Assembly: GCF_032854445.1 (NCBI RefSeq)
Contig: NC_088304.1
Location: 34,450,551-34,514,550 of the forward strand
DNA length: 64,000 nucleotides
Source of the DNA: Liolophura sinensis
Taxonomy: Eukaryota > Mollusca > Polyplacophora > Chitonida > Chitonidae
Direction: 5' to 3'
The notes beneath the pieces were generated by a model. That model was not told the origin of the DNA. It did not search any database and saw nothing but the letters and a program-made list of their open reading frames with translations. Position 1 is the stretch's first letter, and each line of letters begins with the position of its first letter. Both the position numbers and the translations under genes were made by a program. This document shows, piece by piece, positions 12,801 through 24,700 of this stretch.

Positions 12801-14864
12801 AATCGTTTTATTTCCTTCGTATCGTCAAAGGTAATGGCACTTCATCTGCACATCGGCTTTTGTGTAGGAGTGAACATTATCGATTACGTGGTTAAATTTG
12901 ATCGCGTTTATCCTCTTTACTCCACGATGACCTGCCACGTGACATTTAGAATACTAGTCCTTTAATGGATCTATTGTAAAATACGACCAGCCATAGGCCT
13001 CCAATAATTCAGTAGGGTGGACCCGGAATTATGCATGGATTTCTTAGGCATCTTTAAAACTTGGATGCTAAATACAGCGAGGCTCTTCATTTCTATGGCC
13101 ATTTGTATGCTGTTTGTTCTCTGACTGCCAGAAAGACTCCAGTGACATGTGTCGCTTAGGGAATGGACTTTGCTGCCTGTCTTCCGGTCTGACAGCAAGT
13201 CTTCAGACAGACATCTGGAGTGCGTCTTTTGTCGGCTGTTAACCTTCATTACGAAATGTTCAGCTGACGGAAGCAGAGCACGGCTCCGAACGTTCCGGTC
13301 AGTCTCGTAGTTTAATGACAAGTATCTACCTGGTACAGATTGTCACGTATCTTCCTAATCGGTCTGATGGGCAATCCAGACAGTCTGATACTGGTTATAC
13401 GCTTCAAGGTTCGTCCCAATTCGACATTTCAGAAAAATAATTGGCTCCGTAATAAGACCCTGAGAAGTATAAATATAGTTCGGTCCAGAAATAATCCTAC
13501 AGAGGAACGGTCCGTCAAATATTCTTAGAGTAGAGTAATCATATTGCCTCTATGCCATCTTTTCATCTGGCACTCGAGCCTCCAATGATTTCAACCAACC
13601 CACCAACGATTTATTATGGTTGCAAACAGCTTCATTTTTCGATCACAAACTGGGTCGACATGTTTTCAGTTGACAACTTATGGTTTCTCGGTATTCCTTT
13701 ATACTCTAATTTTGTAACCTCTCTCTGGCCAAGTGGTCAAATAGCTCCTGCTAGGAGTCCATGTGCCGCGCTGATTCGGCTGTGGCTTGAAGTCAGAAGT
13801 TGTCAGGCATCTGTCGATCCAAGTGCGGTGATGTCGTATTTACATTTATAAGTTTTCTTAGTACAACTTAATCCACTCAAAAAAAAAAGAAACACTGGAT
13901 AAATTTATTGGATTATTGTGCCAAATGTTTACCGGTCGATGAAATGAGTCGATGGTTACGTTTATTTTCCGTATTCTCTGATGTTTGACATAAAGTGGAG
14001 TGCTTTATGGCAAGGAGAAAAGGAACAAGGCAAGACGCAACCCCTACAGAGAACGAAAGCTAGATTGAATGTCCTATAATATATATCTGCCATTCCTTGC
14101 GGACTTTTCTAATCATTACCATAACAAATGAAATGAAATCAATCAAATGTTTTGAAAGACAGGCAGATTATTATTCATGAAAACCAGTCCGGCTTTTTGG
14201 TTTAGGATAAAGAGCAATGTTTCTTGATTGTAATCGTAACTGTAGTCGCGGAAGATTCCACGGCGTCTTCTATGGAATACACAACATTCAAAGCAATTCC
14301 TGTCTGCAACGATTGTAAATGGATCCATGTATCTCCGCTGATTTCGCTTGACTGGGAAAACCGACCAGCATTTCTACCTCAAGCGATTCGGTGTGACGGT
14401 GACCGGAAAGGGGCACCCCATGCAATGATGGATCGATGGGACCATTGGGGTCGCTAGTACAGTTTGCCTATCACTAGGACATTATGTCTTTCAGCAGCAC
14501 ATACATTTGCCAATAAAACAGTGTTATGATCAACGTCTGAGCTATATTTAAATAAGCAGCATAAAAACTACAGCTTAAAGAGTAAATACAGAGCAACGAT
14601 GACAATATGATGCTTGTCAAATGATACCCGGCCGCTTGTCAATTTCCTCCAGATAAGTTTTTTTTACAACTGTTCATGTACTTGCTTCAATATACTAGCA
14701 GGTTACACGCCTCCTAGAATCATGGCTGAACTAAAATTATGCAAAAATATACACCGACGTTAATTGCAATGTATCAGACGTCACTGGTCAAGAATTACTC
14801 AAAATGCTGTGTTGTCATCACATTTTATACACAGTTAGCTGTAAACAATCCACGAAAACCAAGC
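9881..14864. other. Long gene-free stretch
   Basis: No exon with recognisable homology on either strand. The longest open frame (12971-13321, minus, 116 codons) has no recognisable domain and no convincing splice context. A 24-base unit ('gcaggtctgtagtacatttt' plus 'aaaa') is repeated about three times at 10669-10750. At 13871 a 'ccactcaaaaaaaa' block resembles a transposon end, but no partner end was found. Confidence 0.5.
10669..10750 (+). repeat. 24-bp tandem repeat, about 3 copies
   Basis: The unit 'gcaggtctgtagtacatttt' followed by 'aaaa' occurs three times with few mismatches and a partial fourth. 24 is a multiple of three, so short frames stay open on both strands. Those frames are not genes. 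Confidence 0.85.
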
Positions 14865-14975
14865 CTCGGGATACTTAGTCTTCTCGGGATACTTATGCTT
14901 CTCGGGGATACTTAGTCTTCTCGGGATACTTAGTCTTCTCGGGGATACTTAGTCTTCTCGGGAATATTTAGTCTT
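14865..14975 (+). repeat. 18/19-bp tandem repeat, about 6 copies
   Basis: Six copies of 'ctcgggatacttagtctt', some with one extra G ('ctcggggatactt') and the last degenerate ('ctcgggaatatttagtctt'). The alternation of 18- and 19-base units suggests expansion by slippage or unequal exchange. Confidence 0.9.
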
Positions 14976-17900
14976 CCAGCAGACTTATTTAAGTGTTAGT
15001 TACAATGCAAAATAATCCATTTCTCATAACCCGATTACGTAATATTTGTGTGCGTTGACATAAAAATAACAGGGTACACCTCACAAACTCATCAACGATT
15101 TCAGGTGGGAGATGCCATACATTTCTCTAAACCTGTCATTAAACAGGGATTGAACTATATGACGAACAACCCAGAGCCGCACAAAATAACATAAAAACCA
15201 TTAGGTGCATAGGTGGACCAAGTTTCTGTACAAATGATCACGAAACTACGCTAAATACCAGAAACACAGTGTGGCAAAAACATGTAGTCTATCAGCCTCA
15301 TGCTTGTAAAAGCAAGTGCATTAACTTGTGGACAATACAAGGAAATGAATCTGTTCCTCACAACTGATTTCCCCTCGCCTGGTGAAGAGATTTGCACGTT
15401 ACGGCGGTGGAATTTGTTAATTTCAATAAAAGGAGCAAAGATGATTATAAGGTTAGTCTCTCTTATGAGAATCATTAACTTCGATGACGAGAGACGGCAT
15501 GTTGTGTTTTGTGAGCAATATTGAGTAGAGCTTCCAAACTTAAACTCGACAAAGCAACTGAAGCCTGGTTTAAAGAAACACTGATCCATGATTATCAAAT
15601 GGACTATTCATGAAACACAAGTGTACTTTTCCAAAACTTCTGGGGTAATTTACACCTTTGGTTGTTTGATTTGGGTCTAATCTAGCCTCCAACATTGTCT
15701 CGTCATATCACGACGATGTGTTCATGTAGTGCTGCCTCACTGCAACGCCACGCCGAAGCCGCCAGAAAACCTTCCTGGCAAACCTCCTGAGAAACCTTCG
15801 GAAACCACCCCCGACAAACTTCCTGGCAAACCTACCGACAGAATTAATGACAAACCTTTAGATAAACCTGGCAAACTTCTGGAGAAATCTTCTGACAAAC
15901 TTACTGGAAGAGTTCCTTCCAAACTTGCTGAGAATCTTTGTGACAAACGTCCTGACAAACTTCCTGACAAACGGCCTGACAAACGACCTGACAAACCTCC
16001 TGACAAACCCCTGACAAACCTCCTGACATATCAAGCCGCAGATTAGCCCCTGGGATGTGGATTTACGCCAGAGCCTATTAGATTACTTGGGCGCATCCTC
16101 CTTTAAATCATTTAAGGTCGTACATATATACCACATGTAAAGGAAATAGAATCCAGTTAAACCAAAACAGATAAACTGAGTATAGATACGGAACCGAAAT
16201 GACTACTATAAACATTATACTTTGAAAAGGAGTTAAATCGATGGCTGATTGCAGGTTGACTTGCTCGATTAATTACAAGAGTTAATGACTGATCAAAGAT
16301 TTCCTGACGAACCAATTTTTATATTCAGGGTCTAATCACGAACTGGTTGATTTTCACAGACCCTTGGGGATAGCCCCAAATCATTTCACCGGTGAATAAC
16401 GGTCTGGGTTCTTCTGAACCATTCTAGGAGACGATGAAACATGACCAACTGTACGCACTCGTCATTACAGTGTGAGACTTTAGGAGTCGTGTTGTCCATC
16501 CGTCACCACATTAAGCGACTGTCTGTCTGAACACTGGAGGTCAGACCGGAAGACAGTCCAACCAACTCTACCCTCCAGAGACTTATTAGATCCAAGACCA
16601 CTCCTACAACCAGGGCAAACTGAACGAAAGTGGCGATAACTTTGATACAGCCTTGAAAACCTCCGTGATATTTACCACATTGGTTATAAAGATGTCCACG
16701 AAATCCACGCATAATTTTCGGTCCACTCTTCCCAAGTGACGGTTTATAGACTGTCCTATCCTTCACCTCTGTTGAAGTATCCTAAGGGTCAAGTAATATT
16801 TTAGCCGCGACGAGGAGGTCAAACACGATCAGACTTACCACGTAATATACTCGATGCTGTTCGCTCTCAAACAAAAGCTAACTTGTCGACGGAATGACAA
16901 CGGCCACATCATCGGCATGCAAGTATTATCACCATTGACTTTGGTGATAAAAAGATTCCAGTCAGTCTCGTTTCAATAAAAACCAACCATGTCAACGTGA
17001 GGTAACACGGGAAGCTTCCGCGTTTTGTCTTTTTTAGATCATGACTTCCTTCAGATCTTCCTCATGGGTTATGGTGACAAAACGTGATCTCCAGTTACAG
17101 AAAGCTTTTATGTAATACACTGCGAAGAATTGTGACTTTTGGCAAGATTTCCAGTGGTTATATACAGAACACTAAATCATATAACAAATTGTGGTAGGCT
17201 TCTGTACATATATTCCCTTCTACTGCGAGGTAACTATCCCCTCCTTCTAACTGACGTATATATTTTTATATCGGTAGTCCGGTATCTGAAACCTTGTTAC
17301 CTCCCCTGTTCCAACAACATGTCAAACAGGTCATGACTCTGGATTATGAGATCACAGAGTTAAATGATGGTGCAGGTGGTTCGGCTTTGCAATTTATTAG
17401 AAAGTAAGCGAAGTGTTCAAATCATAGCTTAGACCGTAAAACCGGTAACACAATATCCACAGTCAAATTCCCAAAGGCCAGTTTCATAAATAAAATAAAT
17501 TACATATAACATCACATTTACAATTTGGAGGGTTTATTTCGGATAGGTGAACAATATCTTACGCGAAATATTTAATGGGTTCAGATGGTTTGGATGAGGT
17601 TCTGGAAGGGGAAATAAAGGCTCAGGATATGCTCTGGGACAAGCACACAAATCGAGTTGGCTCCATTTTTCAGGAACTTGGTGGGTTACGAGGGTTAACC
17701 TCGCATAATATATGGAAACAATACGTGGCACAGTTTAGGGTTAGGTGTTGAACACTGATCAAGGAAGAAAACATCATGGATTTACAGAGGATATGGCTAC
17801 TTTATGTGGTGACGTGTTCACAAAAAGAACGAATTCTTATTGTCAAGGAATTCAGAAAAACAAAAGACGAAGAGAACAGCAGCCAGTGTCTCGCTAAAAA

Positions 17901-18989
17901 TTTTATCGCACGCATGGAATCGATTCTGTGGTGATCTAAGCAATACAAGAGTGTCTTTCCTCCATTAATGACCGTTCCGGGCCGGAACGCCTTGACAGTA
18001 GAGGGGAAACACCACACGGGTTAGGATTTCCTTCAACCGTTCACGGCTCTGCCTGGCTAAAGTGTGATGGAAGATTAAATGGGACTCACTCACGAACAAA
18101 GCCGAAAAGAAATGTGTCTATCACACGACAAGGTTGACGAGGGAGACTTCTCTGATAACGATAAAACATTGAGATTGCACACCTTGAAGGAATGAATGCA
18201 GAGAACTGGAGTGAAACATTCATCCTCGATGGAAAACTCGTGAAGGGATTAGAAATGTCACGTACCATAAGTTAAGATGGAAGATCGTGTGAAACGCTAT
18301 TGTCATCACCACCGAGACTTCCATGCATCATGCTGGAAAACCGATCACTACACGCCATGAACAGATACATGGAATCTTTGGTATGACATTTACATTCCTC
18401 TCCGATTTTTCACCACATCTTGCTCGATATCAACGATGGCTTTTATACAGTGTACGCATACGTCAACTTTACAGTCGGTACGATTTTTTGAACGAACCAA
18501 AGCAGGCAGCTGGAGGTAACCTGACCAAATATCTGATCTCCACGTTATTCTATGTCTATATAGGCTGTTTATTAGGCCTAAACGACAAGACAGCACCTGA
18601 CTAAAACATTTCAGTGGAAAGCAAGATAGTAAATCTTTCTAAAAAGTATCATACTTTATTATTTTAGTGATATTTCACCGAACAACATGTAGCGCTGCAC
18701 AAATGGCCGGTGTGAATCGAGACAGCCATCTTAAGAATTTTATCCAATCAAACATGAAGCTATCAGATTGTGCGGCCTAAGCTGTGACGTAGCCTTTACC
18801 CATTCACTCGATGACGTGACATATCATAGCACAGGACTACTACATAAGACATCTTTTGGATGTCGTTTACAACGATTTATTTACCTGTACAGCCGAAGAG
18901 TCATATTTCACAGTGTTTTGGGGCGGGTCTATATCATTCACATACCACAACGTAAAATCAGTTGATTTACGAGCCGTCAGTATAATATT
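14976..18989. other. Gene-free stretch
   Basis: Apart from the 12-bp array at 15760-16030 no structured feature was seen. Open frames up to 115 codons (15251-15598, minus) show no recognisable domain. Confidence 0.5.
15760..16030 (+). repeat. 12-bp tandem repeat (cctgacaaactt type)
   Basis: An imperfect array of a 12-base unit of the form 'cctgacaaac-tt/gt/cg'. It is nearly perfect at the right end (15940-16025) and diverged to the left. Because 12 is a multiple of three, both strands stay open (a Pro/Asp/Lys-rich 105-codon frame on plus, a Ser/Gly/Leu-rich 89-codon frame on minus). The compositional bias comes from the repeat, and no start or splice context supports a gene. Confidence 0.85.
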
Positions 18990-19330
18990 CAGCGACGGTA
19001 TCACAAATTATGCAGGATCAATCCTGGTTCGAGTCACACCTAAGGCTTTAAAAGAGGAAGTTGTAACTTCCTCGCTTGGCGTTCAGCATGAAGGGGATAG
19101 CGCAACGACTGATTGACCCGTATCAGTATAATGGCTCGGGCGGGGCAGCTTACATGCCTTCGGTAAGTCGTCTGAGTGAAGCAGCACTAGATAAAAGAGC
19201 GGTGGAAATCCGTCCTGCGACAAGGAGGCACATTACATACACCATAAGGATTCCTTCGTCGTCATATGACGATCTGAAAAATTGTTGAGAACGACGTTAA
19301 ACCCCAAGCACTCACTCACTCACTCACGCA
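18990..19330 (+). mobile_element. SINE-B copy with (CACT)n tail
   Basis: Starts with a tRNA-like 'cctggttcgagtcacacc' B-box region. It continues with the family body ('gcttggcgttcagca', 'gtatcagtataatgg', 'ccttcgtcgtcatatgacga', 'ctgaaaaattgttgagaacg') and ends with 'acgttaaaccccaagcactc' and (CACT)n. The same body is present at 22165-22475 (minus), 59425-59720 and 60965-61330. This tail type is common in mollusc genomes as I know them, which is part of the taxon inference. Confidence 0.8.
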
Positions 19331-22164
19331 CCAATTATGTCAGACAGCAGCATACCGTTTCGGCCCAAGCCGCATACATCTCCCCAACAGACCGTAGTTC
19401 TACTTGGACACGTTGCTCAAATTATACAAATACATTATTTGTCGTTCATGTCAGCGTTTAGTCTTATGAAATTCAGAAGACGGCATCTCATCGGACAGTG
19501 GTTAAAATTAATGAAATCTTATATTTTTTATCTGAATTTATTACAACTGAAAAATTTAAATTTTGCCCTTAGTTTTTCTTGCATACAAGGGATATCTTTT
19601 TCTGTTTTCTTTTATAAAATATAGTAAAATTATTGAAACGCCGTGTTCAAGCCGGGATGCTTTCTCTGACGTCCGCGAAAAGTAGGTCAGTACCGCTCTC
19701 ATCTTAGAAGCCACCACTACATAACGGAATCATAAAATCCAGCTCCTGTCGTATGCCAAGATCAGCCTCAGTAGTGCTTAGATTTATTCCATTTGTGTCA
19801 GAATTGAGCATGAATCTAATTGTACAACAATCCTATTGTAATTTTATAAACATTTAATACGGGTCAGAATTACCGGTACCAGCACAACCCCTCCGGAGGC
19901 TACGACCTGAACCAGACTGTAAACTGTATAAATGATGTAGTAGACCTACTTTCTGAACAGCTCAAGGAGTGGAAAAAATATCTTTCCATTATGTCCAATT
20001 TCCGAGAAAGCTATTTATCACTTTGTTCTTCATGGACGAAGTCCACAACTTCAATCTGCCATAGGCTGCTGCTTAGACTATTATACGGGAAATGCCTTCG
20101 ACGTTAGAGATATATGTATAGATATATATATATATACATACATGAGGTATTTTCTGCTGGTCATATTGGAGAATTAAAGGGATGCCTCTATAACCTTTTC
20201 CGTTGTCCGCAAAATATCTTACAATTTCATTTTTGCCGATATTATTTACAGTTTTGTACAAAATTGTGGCTAGAGAAGGCTGGATGTAGGCGGTCAAACA
20301 TTGGTATACCTGCCGTTGACCAAAATTCACCTTCCCATGCCAATAACCTTAATAAGACCAATTCCCTATCAACAACTAGTTAAACATCAAACATCAAACA
20401 AGTTATTAATACATGTACATTTAGTGTGTATATAATACTGGTATAATGCTACAAACTAGAAGGCACTCTGAGAGTGCAAACTTCCGAACTAATGAACTGT
20501 TTAAAATCTCACATTACATACAAAGGAAGAATACTCTGCATTTCAGCGCTATCTGTCGACGATTTAAATATCGCATAAAATTTCTTGGAACTGGATCGCC
20601 AGCAAAAAATGTAACGGATTGGTTCTTGTGCCACAAAATCAATTTTCATCAGAATCCTGTCTAAAACTTTTCCCGTTAAAAGTTTACAAATTTTTTATCC
20701 GGACCACCATAAAAGTAGAATGTTTCGCTGAAGGCCAAAGTTTGCACCAAAGTTTTAGAGACAGGGAGACAAAATAACACAGAGCAAGCCCCACCCCTTC
20801 CACCAGCTCCGACAAGGTGAATCTCGTCACCCTAACATTGTTTTACCCTCTGGTTGAGTTTACTGGGCGGGAGGCAAGAATGCGCGGTATCGCTGCTCAT
20901 AGTTGCTTCTGTGAGGGCATTTGCGGACTGACACCAAGAAAAAATCATGTTAAAACTAATCATTTTTCCTAAAAAAAGGAATGGTAAAGGAAAAAAGTGG
21001 GCATACATTACTGTATGACGAATCAGCGACGAGTGTGGATATGTTTGCTTTTTAGTTTTGGCGTTCTTTAATCTAACGGATTTCGTTTCAGTAGACTGGA
21101 TTAAACATAAAAGAGGATGTCAACATGTCGGATCACCAAAGTTGTAACAATAGCACTGATAAATCTCTGCTCCAACCGCTATCTGATTGATGAGACTTGT
21201 GTCGTTGCGCGAGTTACCACCCGTATCCAGTCAACCAGTTCGTAATGGCGGCGAGCTCGCGAGTAAGGCGTCAATCGAAAGCTCGTCAGCCTGTGAATTT
21301 ATAACGCTCGATCGAAAAAAACAAAAACATTGGCAGAAAAGACACGATTATATGTAGATTCAGTGACGTGATCATTATCCATCTATAACTTAGGACAGGC
21401 GTGATTTTCACACCGGCGACATGCAGTGTTTTGCCGAGCGCGATGAATTGTCTGGGCGTGCTGGACTTGAATGCGTACTCCCAGAAACGCCAGGATGGCT
21501 GCTTGCAGGTCATGATCACATCAAGGATGAATCGGGGACCATTATGTTTCGTTTCAATCGGTCAATAGCATACCCCATCAACTGGCTAGCTGTGGGGGAA
21601 TTAAGGAGGCCAGGTCTAAACCAATGAGGTCACTGGCTGCGTCTTATCACATTTGTAATACACATCTTGTACAGTGTACACTTTGATCTGCTTAATATTT
21701 CATCTTTCATGTTACATCTTTCAGCGCGCGCCCCTCTGGTGCTCGCTTTACATCACTGTCAGCACTAGCAAATTTTGTACACAAATCTTAGGACACTAGG
21801 TTCATAATGAGACGAGAAGTGACGTCAGAAAATACAAATCTGTCTCAATCTTTCCCTCCCTTTGTATGAAGTATGCACAAAATAATTACAACGGACACCT
21901 GTAAGAATTTTATTGATGAAGTCTGATCTGCGCCAGAACACCAGTGCTGAGGCTAAGCCTAAACAAACCTTCGCTTCATAGGTCAAGAATTTCTTTAGTG
22001 ATGACGGTGATGTAAATTGAGCGTACATTGAAAGCGGCAAAGGGCTGTAAGTGGTATGTGCAACGAAATCAAGCTTAAATCCGTCGGATGGGTTATAAAT
22101 AAATTAATATATCACCTGGCTGGTGAGTGAACTACAGAAAGGAGGTAAGCTTAAAGGATTAAAC
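19331..22164. other. Gene-free stretch
   Basis: A+T-rich non-coding sequence with a short (TA)n run near 20115-20140. No open frame above 90 codons and no recognisable domain. Confidence 0.5.
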
Positions 22165-22475
22165 AAAAGGAATGAATGCTTGGGCTTTAACGTCGTCCTT
22201 CACCATTTTTCAGTCATATGACGACAAGGAGTTATGTGTATATTCATATACTGTCTTCTTGTGGCAGGGTGAGGCCATTCCGCCTCACCCTGCTGTCGCC
22301 ACTGAAGTATCATGCCGAAGACACCAGACATGACACCCCAACTAGTCTCATTATACTGACACCGGGCCAACCAGTCCTCTTTCTTTGCTCTAGCCTTATA
22401 CTGACACCGGGCCAACCAATCCTCTTTCTTTGCTCTAGCCGCTCAGTGTTGAACGCCAAGCAAAGCAACGACAAG
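22165..22475 (-). mobile_element. SINE-B copy with internal 45-bp duplication
   Basis: Minus-strand copy of the same family as 18990-19330. On the plus strand it begins with the inverted tail ('aatgcttgggctttaacgtc'), followed by 'cagtcatatgacgacaagga' and the body. A segment of about 45 bases ('ttatactgacaccgggccaa' through 'ctttgctctagcc') is present twice in tandem at about 22352-22441 with one mismatch. Near 22260-22290 a 'ggcagggtgaggccatt' block and its inverted partner form a hairpin. Confidence 0.85.
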
Positions 22476-23242
22476 TACCATTTTTAAAGTCTTTGGTATG
22501 ATCTGACCCAGCTTTAATCCAGAGTCCCAATTTTAAAAAGCTTATATGGGATGTATCTAGACACAGAACACAGTTCAGTAACTTGACACGAGGAGGGATT
22601 TTAACGGTTACGTGTGACCTCTTGCCATCACAGTGCTGTGGTTTTACTTCTTCTATATTCCACTGATATAGTGCGCATATCTGTCACATGTGGCAAAAGT
22701 TCGTCAATGACATGCTAAATCTCCGTGGTTTACCCTGGGCACTCTGGTTCAACCCGTTAAACTGACTGTCATCGTATGAATAAAAACTACGGTGAAAAAC
22801 AACTAAATAATTTTTTTAAAAAATGAATACAGGAAAGCTGAATAAAAACTGATACTGTTCAGTGGAGGAAGAGTGCTTGAGGTATCTCACTCATTTGTGT
22901 CACCTGACTGACTGAAAACAGTTGATCATCAACGTCGAAAAAGCACTTTTTAATCGTTTATAATCAACAGACGCCGACGACAACCACAAAAGCGAGTGAA
23001 TACATAAATTCCCTGCCTAAGGCTCGGATTGAACCTGTTCCCCATGTCAACCCTGGTTGGAGTCACACACTTCACCACTCAAGGGCGTAGAATATAATTA
23101 TGATCCTGCTCATCTGACAGTGTATGACGAAGTAAGACCAGAACACGCGTATCTACAGTTACTCAGGTCTATGGATATTCGCTCTGTGGCAACTGGAGAT
23201 CCAGATAATGGGATTATCATACCAGGTGTAACTTAAACACCT
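22476..23242. other. Gene-free stretch
   Basis: No exon was recognised. Around 23005-23090 the block 'aaattccctgcctaaggctc' followed by 'ggttggagtcacac' resembles pieces near 32112 and 19020, so it is probably another decayed SINE, but its limits cannot be set. Confidence 0.45.
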
Positions 23243-23487
23243 GGTTTATTTACTCGATTGGTGTTTCAGGCCTTTTTAAATATTTCATTTACACGACGGC
23301 ATTCACGAGTCCAGCAATATGGTGGGAAGAAACTGGGAGAGGAAACCCACAAACTTCTGCATGTTGCTGGGAGACTTTCACCCGTACTACTGGAGAGGAA
23401 ACTAGAACGAGCTGGACTCACAGCGACCGCACTAGTGAGAGGTTGCTCAGTCACTGTGATGCGCTAGCACGCTAACCACTAGGCTCT
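23243..23487 (-). mobile_element. SINE-A copy
   Basis: Minus-strand copy. On the plus strand it runs from the tail 'tttatttactcgattggtgt' through 'cagcaatatggtgggaagaa', 'tgttgctgggagactttcac' and 'gagctggactcacagcgacc' to the inverted tRNA-like head 'gcgctagcacgctaaccact'. The head complements 'ttagcgtgctagcgc' in the copies at 41576 and 55646. Confidence 0.8.
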
Positions 23488-23865
23488 AAACATATGCCTT
23501 AAAAGATAGCCCAGTGATGAGGCAATTTGCCCACAGCAACAACTGGTTTGAAAGACATGATATTACGGCAGCAAATGCAAGAGCATTTCCATGCACCCGC
23601 AGGATGTGGTTCAAAACATGGGCATTTATATGACCAGTGAAGACTCGCCCACTGGGCCACTAGTCAGACAGACGAACTACATAGAACACAACTAAATGGG
23701 CTGATTCTTCAATTTCTTCTTTTTAGAAAAAACAGAAATGATTGAACTTAAACGTTTAACTCATTACATCTAGATAGTTCAGAGCTCCACGCTGTAGCAC
23801 ATTTATAAATAGATTTTAATTGTTATTAGAATAATTTAAACAGCGAATAATGATAAATAACTTAT

Positions 23866-24700
23866 TCATGGTCTGGTCCCAAAAGCATTAGATCTAAGAA
23901 TGTAGTATATATGTTCACAAGCTGCACGAGAATCCCCTTGAGACAGCAGATCTTCCAAATAATGCAGTCTTTCCAGGCTCGGCACTTCGTGAGTCAGAAG
24001 AAACCTTAGGCAATCATCTGCCAGTGTGGAGTAATTGTGAATTACCGCAAAATGGTAAAGGTCGCTCAGAGTAGACATGTTCAAGTATTCTTGCTTCGCT
24101 TTTGTGGCCAAGTATCTCTCCAGAGTAAGTAGAAGATATCTATCCGCCAGAGACATGACGTCTAGGAAACTATACAAGGGGAACTCAGCCTCAATGACAC
24201 GTTTAACTAAGCCACAGTCCGGGCCACAGCCATGAAAAAAATGCATCAAGAACTGGAAAGCGTCCGCGGACACTTCATGTATGGTTATTTCGGACTGTCT
24301 GGACTCGGAGTAGTCTCCCTTGAGCATGGCTTGAAACACGGGACATACGCCCACTAGCACTGCTCGGCTTCCAGAGCATTTCGTGTCTCCTTCCAACACG
24401 AATGTCAAGTCGTGAAAGGCAGACACAGCTGCGTAGACACAGTCCGGACAACTGGGAGGCTTCACAGAGAGCCCAGCATCCGTGGCGAACGACAGGGACA
24501 GGGCTTTAGCAGTTTCGTCCGTAGGAAATGGAAATTTGCGTTCTGGTAGCTTTAGCTTGACATCCGAGTTGTGACACAAGAAATGTAATCCTTGTACTGC
24601 AACATGCTGCATTTCAGAGTAAGAATCGGTCTTGAACAAATCCAGAAGTTGACGCAATGCCCCATCATCAAAGAGAGTCTTCTGCTGTGACGGCTTGCTT
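23866..24700 (-). CDS. ARMC5: ARMC5 last exon: BTB domain
   Basis: The acceptor is 'gtgtttacag' ending at 24701. The exon opens in phase 2, joining to give 'RSKPSQQKTLFDDGALRQLL', which continues the ARM-like segment. From about 24450 to 24150 the BTB fold is visible: 'AFHDLTFVLEG', a 'VCPVFQAMLKGDYSES' helix, 'ITIHEVSADAFQFLMHFFHG'. A C-terminal helical BACK-like region follows ('LADRYLLLTLERYLA', 'LSDLYHFAVIHNYSTLADDC'). A TTTAAT (ATTAAA on the gene strand) at 23815-23820 could be the polyadenylation signal, which would give a very short 3' UTR. Confidence 0.93.

Noticed and set aside
12971-13321. 116-residue minus-strand open frame
   Set aside because: No recognisable domain and no supporting splice sites or neighbours. 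Length is within chance for this window.
15729-16046. Pro/Asp/Lys-rich 105-residue open frame
   Set aside because: It is the translation of a 12-bp tandem array, with an equally open opposite strand and no splice or family support.
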